Positions 7,590-13,095 of a DNA stretch of 22,881 nucleotides are shown here, in pieces. The DNA is from Erysipelotrichaceae bacterium (GTDB taxonomy: Bacteria > Bacillota_I > Bacilli_A > Erysipelotrichales > Erysipelotrichaceae), in NCBI GenBank assembly GCA_017620435.1, contig JAFZQL010000118.1, forward strand, positions 1 through 22,881, read 5' to 3'. The position numbers and the translations under genes are program-made. Every line of letters starts with the position of its first letter. Positions within the stretch are counted from its first letter, which is position 1. The notes below the pieces were generated by a model, which worked only from the letters and a program-made list of their open reading frames with translations, ran no database searches and was not told the DNA's origin.

Positions 7590-8222
7590 ATGTTGAGAAC
7601 TAAGGCAGTTAAACTGACAGTCATTCCTGCAATGGCTTATCGCGTGAAATCACCTAAGGGCATAAACATTACGGTCCAGAGAGCCGACAAGGAACAGCCG
7701 GGTATTGCTTCGATTTCCAAGACTTCCGGAGAAGCGGTTCCGACAAGCAACACCGATCTGAAGGCTTATCCGATGAAGGCTTTTAAAGAGGCCATCGAAC
7801 TGACCAACGGTCTTCCATACAAGAACCAGAAGGGTGTCAAGGTGACCAAGGAGATGGTTACGGAAAAGAAAGAGAAAGTCAAAGAGGAAGTGATAGTCGA
7901 TCCGAAGGATTATCAGATGATCCTTGACAAGTACATGGATAAGAACGGAAAGTTCTCCTATGATCTGATCAACAAGGATTTCATCAAGTTCGCCAAGACT
8001 TCCAAAGTCGTAGGGGATCTGATCGGCGAAGGCGCTACCGTTGCGAAGGTGAGAAACTACATCGTTTCTACCAAGTTCCGTAATATTACCGGCAACCACA
8101 ATCTTAGCGATAAACAGATCAAGAAAATGGTAGAGATGCTGGATGAGAATTATCCGAAGGGAGTATTCAAGGATCTCAACAGCGAACTCAGGAAGCTGGT
8201 CGGTACAAACAAGAAAAAATAG
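7590..8222 (+). CDS. Conserved-looking basic hypothetical protein (210 aa)
   Basis: Strong expression signals surround it: extended -10 TGTTATAAT, RBS AAGGAGA with 9-base spacing, and a tight hairpin terminator. The protein is Lys-rich and basic (ends LVGTNKKK), soluble, with no signal peptide. The N-terminal half (VKLTVIPAMAYRVKSPKGIN, then ITVQRADKEQPGIASISKTS) looks beta-rich. The C-terminal half (DYQMILDKYMDKNGKFSYDL to the end) looks helical. The central charged linker is VTEKKEKVKEEVIVDPKD. I recognise no domain. The basic charge makes nucleic-acid binding possible, but that is a guess. Monocistronic. Confidence 0.7.
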   Translation: MLRTKAVKLTVIPAMAYRVKSPKGINITVQRADKEQPGIASISKTSGEAVPTSNTDLKAYPMKAFKEAIELTNGLPYKNQKGVKVTKEMVTEKKEKVKEEVIVDPKDYQMILDKYMDKNGKFSYDLINKDFIKFAKTSKVVGDLIGEGATVAKVRNYIVSTKFRNITGNHNLSDKQIKKMVEMLDENYPKGVFKDLNSELRKLVGTNKKK

Positions 8223-8223
8223 A

Positions 8224-8251
8224 AAAAGGTCCCAAAGGACCTTTTCTTTTT
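8224..8251 (+). terminator. Terminator of the 210-aa gene
   Basis: Perfect 9-bp stem AAAAGGTCC (8224-8232) with GGACCTTTT (8237-8245), loop CAAA, then CTTTTTG. It begins three bases after the stop codon. Confidence 0.88.
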
Positions 8252-8339
8252 GTTGCGTGATGATGTCAAAGTAAAACCGATATTTGGATCAGTCATGCGC
8301 ATTTCATAACCGGACAGGGATAAAGGGTCTTAAATCGGA

Positions 8340-8350
8340 TATAATATAAT
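8340..8350 (+). promoter_or_regulatory. -10 region for the lipoprotein gene
   Basis: Overlapping TATAAT boxes (8340-8345 and 8345-8350) lie 26-36 bases before the ATG at 8376. No clear -35. A strong RBS, AAAGGAGG, lies at 8360-8367. Confidence 0.5.
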
Positions 8351-8375
8351 TAGAGAATTAAAGGAGGCAGTCATC

Positions 8376-9452
8376 ATGAAGAAGATCATACCTATACTGT
8401 GTCTTTTCCTGCTTTGTGCATGCGGTCCGAAGAACGAGCAACAGGAAACTCCTGCGATCGCGGGAAAGACTTATTACAATACGGTCGATGAATTTGACAA
8501 TGCGGAACATTCCAAGATCTGGTTCGGCAAGGACGGTTCTTTCGTCATGAAGGACAACTTCTACGACGGATACTACGAGATCAGCGGTACGTGGTCGGTG
8601 AAGGAAGATGTCTGTTCAGCTGAGGTGCAAAGCAGCGGCGTCGGCGTTCCCGGTCTGATCCTTTTCGAGATCAAGGATGAAGATACGCTGATCCTGAAGA
8701 CGACCCTGGCCGGTTCAAAGATGGATGATGTCTTCTCTACCACAGAGGTCAAAGGAAGCGGTAATTCATCAGGCAGCAGCAGTACGCAGTCCGATATCGA
8801 TCATGTGTTCAACACCCAGGAGAACAGCTATTTCGTCTTCTGGAACATCAACCAAAAAACGGAACGAGTATCAATGGTCGAGCTGATCGGCAAGGATCAA
8901 ATCATCTTCCAGGACAGGAACGACGGCAGCGTCAACGAATTCCAGGGTACCTTCAAGGAAGAAGACGGCTATATTGTGATCACGTCAGCTTCTAAGGAAC
9001 ATCCGTTCCCTGAGCGGATGGTGGGAGAGAAATTCCTGAAGATCAATGACAAGAACACACTGATCCTGGAACAGGACTTCCCGATCTCGGCAGCCGGAGA
9101 CGTGTTCTCCAGCCGTTCTCCAAGCTATGATGGAGATTATGCCAAGTACAAGCACGAGCCTACGGACATGTGCAGCGACATGTATCTGCCGATGATCGAG
9201 TTCTACTGGGGAGACAGAGATACGTTCGTCTTTACCGAAAATCTGTTCTCGGGTATGGGCGAGATCTTTGGAACATTCGAAAAGACCGACAAGGGTTATG
9301 TGTGCTATGTGGAAGATGCCCATGCGCTGCAGGGTTTTGCGGGAGCCGATGTAACAAAGATCGAGTTCGAGAAAAAGGACAGCAATACACTGGTACTGAA
9401 AACGGATCTTTGTCTGTCGCAGGCCGGAGACCTGTTCAAGCTGGAACCATAA
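8376..9452 (+). CDS. Surface lipoprotein with three tandem beta-rich repeats (358 aa)
   Basis: The N-terminus MKKIIPILCLFLLCACGPKN is a lipoprotein signal with lipobox L13-C14-A15-C16, so Cys16 should be lipidated and the protein anchored on the outer face of the membrane. The rest contains three diverged copies of one ~75-residue unit at about 46-121, 166-245 and 271-354. Each has a hydrophobic first strand, a G-x-F or G-x-W turn (ISGTWS, FQGTFK, FGTFEK), a K-x-[DE]-x-[DN]TL[IV]L strand and an ending [GD]D[VL]F. A Ser/Gly linker (127-137) joins copies 1 and 2. The unit resembles small lipocalin-like or DUF4923-type beta sheets, but I cannot name it. Own promoter and terminator. Ligand unknown. 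Confidence 0.78.
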   Translation: MKKIIPILCLFLLCACGPKNEQQETPAIAGKTYYNTVDEFDNAEHSKIWFGKDGSFVMKDNFYDGYYEISGTWSVKEDVCSAEVQSSGVGVPGLILFEIKDEDTLILKTTLAGSKMDDVFSTTEVKGSGNSSGSSSTQSDIDHVFNTQENSYFVFWNINQKTERVSMVELIGKDQIIFQDRNDGSVNEFQGTFKEEDGYIVITSASKEHPFPERMVGEKFLKINDKNTLILEQDFPISAAGDVFSSRSPSYDGDYAKYKHEPTDMCSDMYLPMIEFYWGDRDTFVFTENLFSGMGEIFGTFEKTDKGYVCYVEDAHALQGFAGADVTKIEFEKKDSNTLVLKTDLCLSQAGDLFKLEP

Positions 9453-9476
9453 GCTTTAGCCATTTTATTGAAAAAC

Positions 9477-9509
9477 AAAAAAACAGGAATGAACTATTCC
9501 TGTTTTTTT
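9477..9509. terminator. Terminator after the lipoprotein gene (bidirectional)
   Basis: AAAAAAACAGGAAT (9477-9490) pairs perfectly with ATTCCTGTTTTTTT (9496-9509) across a 5-base loop. A-run and T-run flanks let it serve both the plus lipoprotein gene and the minus operon that ends at 9529. Confidence 0.9.
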
Positions 9510-9528
9510 AAATTGTATTTATACTGTT

Positions 9529-9678
9529 TTAGAATCCGTTGTAGTCCGTTCCTGTCTTGTATGTTCTTCTTTCTTTCAGCCAGAAACTACTAGCTAAATG
9601 CCACATATAATTTGTAGCCAAACAGACTATAGGGATCAAAAATCCAGAATTGTTTTTATAAAGATACTCTCGGAAACC
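9529..9678 (-). pseudogene. Out-of-frame C-terminal part of the 66-aa gene (frameshifted tail, 49 aa)
   Basis: On the minus strand, shifting +1 in the A5 run at 9683-9679 leaves the frame open for 49 more codons to a TAA at 9529-9531. The translation looks like real protein: GFREYLYKNNSGFLIPIV, then a hydrophobic stretch (LATNYMWHLASSFWL) and a basic end (KERRTYKTGTDYNGF). This would be a C-terminal membrane segment. The frame stops exactly before the terminator at 9477-9509, as a true gene end should. Joined to the first 59 residues of the upstream frame it would give 108 aa. A single-base indel in a homopolymer, a sequencing error, or programmed +1 shifting would all explain it. Confidence 0.5.
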
Positions 9679-9856
9679 TTTTTCTCAGTTCATTCCAGTG
9701 TTCTGCTTCGTACTCTTCGATCAGTTTTTCTTTCAGCAGATAATGGAGATCGTTGAACTCTTCTTTCCCCATTTCCATCTGCAGCTGTTCCGAAATGTAC
9801 TTTTTCAAAAGATATTTCTCTGATGTTGACAACGCGCTTTTGTATGACGTGTTCAT
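9656..9856 (-). CDS. Small helical hypothetical protein (66 aa as read; probably frameshifted)
   Basis: The ATG at 9856 directly abuts the TAG of the preceding 61-aa gene (0-base gap), so translation is likely coupled. The protein is charged and helical (EKYLLKKYISEQLQMEMGKE, then HYLLKEKLIEEYEAEHWNEL). It ends abruptly as RKRFPRVSL right after an A5 run. The +1 frame from that point continues for 49 aa with a hydrophobic segment, so the intact product is probably about 108 aa with a C-terminal TM. Function unknown. Third gene of the NUDIX operon. Confidence 0.55.
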   Translation of the reverse strand: MNTSYKSALSTSEKYLLKKYISEQLQMEMGKEEFNDLHYLLKEKLIEEYEAEHWNELRKRFPRVSL

Positions 9857-10042
9857 CTAATCCTGCATCGCCCATTCGCAGGCCTGATCCTTGGTTGCTC
9901 CCTCGCTCATATACTTCTGAACCTGATTATGGAAGTCTATCCAGGTCTGCGGATCTTCTAATGCTTCCATCACTCGTTTTATAAATTGATCCTCTTCTGA
10001 TTCCTGTTCTATCATTTGAGGTTTATTTGTTGTTTCATTCAT
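9857..10042 (-). CDS. Small acidic hypothetical protein (61 aa)
   Basis: ATG at 10042 with AAAGGA about 7 bases upstream. Located 17 bases after the NUDIX gene and directly abutting the next gene, so it is in an operon with both. The sequence is strongly acidic and helical: MIEQESEEDQFIKRVMEALE, DPQTWIDFHNQVQKYMSEG, ending ACEWAMQD. No TM or signal. No family recognised. Confidence 0.6.
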   Translation of the reverse strand: MNETTNKPQMIEQESEEDQFIKRVMEALEDPQTWIDFHNQVQKYMSEGATKDQACEWAMQD

Positions 10043-10059
10043 ACATTTTTCCTTTCTGT

Positions 10060-10791
10060 CTAGTCATCATATTTGAACGTTTTTAATACCCCTCTGTAGG
10101 GATAATCTGTCTCCAGTGTCCAGCCGTTATACGTTTCGTTTACTTCCTGGGCATGGGCATCGTCCCTGACCGGATAGTAGTCAATGTAGGTGGCATCCGG
10201 CATGTGGATCTCCGAATACTGCTGCAGTACATAGGCTCCGCACTTTCTGCATCGGTACAGCGACCTGTCACCTTCATCCCAGGTATACAGATCATGACCG
10301 TTGCAGGTACTTCCATAGGATCTGATAAACTCCAGATTATGTTCATTGAACTTCTCCGGATCCTGAAACATGCAGCAGATCTTCATGCCTTTCACCAGCG
10401 TGTTGTTGACCGTTCTCAAAACTTCTTTCAGCTGACTGAAAGTCAACAGTTCATATGCCTTCTCATAAGGAAGCATCAGGATCTCTTTGACTTCTCCGTC
10501 GTTGATAAACGGCTCGTTGTCCTTGATATCCGCCATGTAGTAAATGACTATCTTTTCCGTCTTATCGTTCAGCGGATAGGAAACCGTATACTCAAAATAC
10601 TCTTCAGGTTCAATGTTCAGTCCGACTTCTTCATAAACTTCCCTTCTGGCACAGTTTATACACTTTTCTTTCTTTTTCGTATGCCCTTTGGGAAAGGAAT
10701 AATTATCATGCCTGTCTTTGATGATCAGATACTCGAATGTATCGTCGGTATTTCTGTAAAGAACTGCTCCGCAGCTTGTTTCATATTTCAT
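10060..10791 (-). CDS. NUDIX hydrolase fused to a CxxH/CxxC putative zinc-binding domain (243 aa)
   Basis: Residues 1-135 are a NUDIX domain, which cleaves nucleoside diphosphates linked to another moiety. The Nudix box is complete: G36-x5-E42-x7-R50-E51-x2-E54-E55-x-G57 (GHTKKKEKCINCARREVYEE). The N-terminus MKYETSCGAVLYRN and SFPKGH are typical of Ap4A hydrolase-like members. Residues about 150-243 form a second domain with C163-N-G-H166 and C181-R-K-C184, a plausible zinc site, followed by QQYSEIHMPD and TYIDYYPVRDDAHAQEVN. I know this tail only as an unnamed domain. RBS AAAGGAG before ATG 10791. First gene of an operon with two small genes. Substrate not predictable. Confidence 0.82.
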   Translation of the reverse strand: MKYETSCGAVLYRNTDDTFEYLIIKDRHDNYSFPKGHTKKKEKCINCARREVYEEVGLNIEPEEYFEYTVSYPLNDKTEKIVIYYMADIKDNEPFINDGEVKEILMLPYEKAYELLTFSQLKEVLRTVNNTLVKGMKICCMFQDPEKFNEHNLEFIRSYGSTCNGHDLYTWDEGDRSLYRCRKCGAYVLQQYSEIHMPDATYIDYYPVRDDAHAQEVNETYNGWTLETDYPYRGVLKTFKYDD

Positions 10792-10940
10792 GTTCTATCT
10801 CCTTTGCTTCTGAATCTACAATGTCGATTTATCTGCATCCATGCCTTTAACTATCTTTTCCATGGTCATTCCTACTTACGCTTTCATCTTAAGATCTGTC
10901 TCGTTTTCTGAACAGCAGACTCCCGTTGAGATGTAAAAGA

Positions 10941-10968
10941 AAAACTCAAGGAAAACCTTGAGTCTTTT
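10941..10968 (-). terminator. Terminator of the XRE-HD operon
   Basis: ACTCAAGG (10944-10951) and CCTTGAGT (10956-10963) form a perfect 8-bp stem with a 4-base loop. On the minus strand it follows the TAA at 10967-10969 within a few bases and is followed by TTTTTC. Confidence 0.85.
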
Positions 10969-11140
10969 AGAATAAACCAAGTATAAATCCCGTGATCAGC
11001 AGGATCAGCAGGATGTGCGGCGCATCCAGGATGCCGTGCTCCAGGGACACCAGGGCATGCATCTGTCTCCAGTAGAAGAACAGGTAGAGGCAATAGCCGA
11101 TTGCCCCGGAAGCGACCGTGAAGAACAGTACGTGCAGCAT
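10967..11140 (-). CDS. Small two-TM membrane protein (57 aa)
   Basis: The frame is only 57 codons long. The start is ATG at 11140-11138 with an ideal RBS GGAGGTG 5 bases away. The stop is TAA at 10967-10969. The protein has two hydrophobic segments, MLHVLFFTVASGAIGYCLYL (1-20) and APHILLILLITGFILGLF (40-57). They are joined by an amphipathic loop (WRQMHALVSLEHGILD). It lies 12 bases downstream of the XRE-HD gene and immediately before the operon terminator, so it is the second gene of a two-gene operon. Function unknown; small hydrophobic partners of regulatory enzymes are sometimes toxins or membrane sensors, which is inference only. Confidence 0.72.
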   Translation of the reverse strand: MLHVLFFTVASGAIGYCLYLFFYWRQMHALVSLEHGILDAPHILLILLITGFILGLF

Positions 11141-11152
11141 AGAACACCTCCT

Positions 11153-11983
11153 TTACATCAGTCTCTTGTAGATATCCAGCATGCTTTCCATCTGGTACTG
11201 CAGCAGCCAGGCGGCGTTGTTGTAGTCCGGCTCTGCCTTTACCACCTTCAGAAGCGGAAGTACATATTTCTCCGTTTCCTTGATCATCCGGTAGATCCTG
11301 TCTCTGCTTAAGCCCCAGGACATGGTTGTCAGGTTGTTGCATCTATCTACGCACTTGATCAGCGAAGCACGCGGATCGTTTGCCAGTCCTTTGTAATACG
11401 GCTTCATAATCTCTTCGCGGTTCTCGTCATTTGTCTTTTCGTGGGTCATCAGTCTGACCAGCTCTTTCGTTTCATCGCTCACCGGAAGATCATCGTAACC
11501 ATATTTCGTATCTTCAATCACGTCGTGAAGCAGACAGGCGGCAACGACAGGATCTTCCCTGATTTCCATCGCCAGACAATGGCAGGCAAGATTTAAAGGG
11601 TGATAGATGTATGGAATATCCGATCCATTTCTTTTCTGACCCTCATGCGCCTTTTTGGCGAAGTCCCGAGCTTTCAGTGTGTCCGTCATTCTGTTGGCTT
11701 TCGCCGTAGCCCTGACGAAAGTAGACATATGATCCGAGTCGTAGATGTTCTTGACCGTCTTGAACGTTTCCCCGTTTCGCTCTTCTACCAGGGAAGAAAC
11801 CGATACGTCCAGAAATTTAGCCAATTTAATCAAGTTTTCGGTATCGGGGGTGAATTCTCCTCTCTCCCAGGAGGAGACCGCCTGAAACGAAACATCCAAT
11901 TCGTCCGCTACGTTAGCTTGGGTCTTTCCGGCATTTTTCCTCGCCTTGGCGATTCTTATGCCAATCAATTCTTTATTTATCAT
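11153..11983 (-). CDS. XRE-family HTH fused to (p)ppGpp-hydrolase-like HD domain (276 aa)
   Basis: Residues 5-65 are a helix-turn-helix of the XRE/Cro type (IGIRIAKARKNAGKTQANVA, ELDVSFQAVSSWERG). Residues about 100-276 are an HD-superfamily hydrolase of the SpoT/Mesh1 type. They carry AKKAHEGQKRNG (109-120), the metal/His motif Y-I-Y-H128-P, LLH153-D154-VIE157-D158-T, and KCVD213-RCNN (210-217). All expected metal and catalytic positions of small alarmone hydrolases are present, so the enzyme looks active. The fusion suggests a regulator whose DNA binding is tied to alarmone or nucleotide hydrolysis; the substrate is inference. RBS GGGAGGTG. The promoter and palindromic operator at 12045-12119 are probably autoregulatory. 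Operon with a 57-aa membrane protein. Confidence 0.85.
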   Translation of the reverse strand: MINKELIGIRIAKARKNAGKTQANVADELDVSFQAVSSWERGEFTPDTENLIKLAKFLDVSVSSLVEERNGETFKTVKNIYDSDHMSTFVRATAKANRMTDTLKARDFAKKAHEGQKRNGSDIPYIYHPLNLACHCLAMEIREDPVVAACLLHDVIEDTKYGYDDLPVSDETKELVRLMTHEKTNDENREEIMKPYYKGLANDPRASLIKCVDRCNNLTTMSWGLSRDRIYRMIKETEKYVLPLLKVVKAEPDYNNAAWLLQYQMESMLDIYKRLM

Positions 11984-12044
11984 AGCCTCACCTCCCTACA
12001 CTTTTATTCTAGATGATTACCTCACTTTGAAACAGCAGGAGTCT

Positions 12045-12080
12045 CTTGAACTTTTTTATCCAAATTCAAGTTTAACTTGA
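12045..12080 (-). promoter_or_regulatory. Palindromic operator with a third half-site
   Basis: TCAAGTT-T-AACTTGA (12066-12080) is a perfect 7-bp inverted repeat around a single centre base, just downstream of the -10 of the XRE-HD promoter (about +4 to +18). A third half-site, CTTGAA at 12045-12050, forms a further perfect inverted repeat with TTCAAG at 12065-12070 (14-base spacer). Positioned to block transcription; binding by the XRE-HD protein itself is inferred. Confidence 0.6.
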
Positions 12081-12090
12081 GTCCATTATT

Positions 12091-12119
12091 ATTATATAAC
12101 ATACGTGTTTTTCTGACAA
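12091..12119 (-). promoter_or_regulatory. Sigma-A promoter of the XRE-HD operon
   Basis: Minus-strand TTGTCA (-35, 12114-12119) is followed by a 17-base spacer and TATAAT (-10, 12091-12096). This is the best consensus promoter in the window. Transcription should start near 12084, leaving a 100-base leader before ATG 11983. Confidence 0.75.
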
Positions 12120-12169
12120 TTCCTGTGATCCGTACACACATTTCTGTTGATAAATCCGGATGAAAAAAC

Positions 12170-12207
12170 AAAAAGACATCCAACCGTTTCTTGTTGAATG
12201 TCTTTTT
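12170..12207 (-). terminator. Terminator of the YwaF-like gene
   Basis: AAAAAGACATCCAAC (12170-12184) pairs with GTTGAATGTCTTTTT (12193-12207) with one mismatch, loop 8 bases. On the minus strand it is followed by GTTTTTTC. It lies 25 bases after the stop at 12233 and upstream of the XRE-HD promoter. Confidence 0.85.
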
Positions 12208-12232
12208 AGCAATTGTTTTTAAATCAGAAGCA

Positions 12233-13036
12233 TTATGCTTTCTTTTTCTTCAGCAGCAGCGGCGAATACACGACCGGTATCAGCAGCAGCGCCAGTCCTA
12301 TCCTTACCAGAAGGTAAAGCAGCCACTGCCATTTCTCATAGAACACGATGCCCAGAGGATTGTTGTAGGAAGAGAAGTAATTGATCGCATAGGCGACACC
12401 CATAAGCTGTTTCCCGCTGTAGTAAGGAACAGACATGATGGAGTTAAGATAGAAACTCATGCTGTCCAGACAGATCGTCAGCGCGACCATCCATTTCAGA
12501 TCCCTGAAATGCAGATCCGCCTCTTCACAATAGCCGATGTAGATGCCTTCCACGATGATCATCGCATGGTAGAGGAAGAACTGCCAGGCTCTCGGCGCCA
12601 GAAGGAATGACCTGGTATCGGAGAATTCCGGAGCGATGGAAGAAAGAAAGACTGCCATCAGTCCGCCGATGATGGATGTGCCGTACATCAGAGAATAGAG
12701 TCTGTGTTTCTTGGTTTCGTCTTTGATGATCAGAGCCAGGAACATGAACAGCAGCTGCAGGGAACACAGTTCGAAAGGAAGATGTTCCGCTTCCAGATAA
12801 GGCGTATAGGCCCCTGTCGGTTCATAGACCAGAACGCCGTCCTTGACAGCCAGATCCATGACCGGAACGATCTCGATGACCGAGAGTACCTTGATGGCTT
12901 CCGAGATTAGTCCCAGAAGCAGGCACAGGCTGATCAGGCGATACAAAGATGGTTTGAACCTGAAACAGCAGATGACGCCGATTACGATAAGAATGATGCT
13001 TATTGCGATCCAGATCAGATGTCCTGTTGAAAACAT
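12233..13036 (-). CDS. YwaF-type (TMEM164-like, TIGR02206) membrane protein, 267 aa
   Basis: About seven hydrophobic segments begin at residue 6 (HLIWIAISIILIVIGVICCF) and end near 255, with a positive C-terminus (LLLKKKKA). The block HLPFELCSLQLLF (85-97) matches the conserved [HL]-P-[LF]-[HE]-L-C-S motif of the YwaF/TMEM164 family as I recall it. RBS is GGAGGAGAT before ATG 13036. It stands divergent to the 13096 gene with only 59 bases between, so the two genes share a regulatory gap. Function of the bacterial family unknown. Confidence 0.72.
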   Translation of the reverse strand: MFSTGHLIWIAISIILIVIGVICCFRFKPSLYRLISLCLLLGLISEAIKVLSVIEIVPVMDLAVKDGVLVYEPTGAYTPYLEAEHLPFELCSLQLLFMFLALIIKDETKKHRLYSLMYGTSIIGGLMAVFLSSIAPEFSDTRSFLLAPRAWQFFLYHAMIIVEGIYIGYCEEADLHFRDLKWMVALTICLDSMSFYLNSIMSVPYYSGKQLMGVAYAINYFSSYNNPLGIVFYEKWQWLLYLLVRIGLALLLIPVVYSPLLLKKKKA

Positions 13037-13083
13037 AAATATCTCCTCCTGTTTTCTTTTTATTATTCTCTCTTATTTTCTCA

Positions 13084-13089
13084 TATAAT
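13084..13089 (+). promoter_or_regulatory. -10 box placed 6 bases before the ATG (leaderless transcript?)
   Basis: Perfect TATAAT ends 6 bases before the ATG at 13096. With the usual 6-7 base spacing, transcription would begin at or next to the A of the start codon. No -35 consensus is evident upstream (T-rich) and no Shine-Dalgarno lies between. Confidence 0.45.
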
Positions 13090-13095
13090 GAAAGT

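Noticed and set aside
10792..10966. Short frame beginning MTMEKIVKGMDADK upstream of the NUDIX gene
   Set aside because: Only 17 codons with a weak RBS; could be a leader peptide or relic but not supportable.
10884..11342. 152-codon minus-strand frame overlapping the XRE-HD end and the 57-aa gene
   Set aside because: Low-complexity shadow; the 57-aa and HD frames have RBSs and sensible translations.
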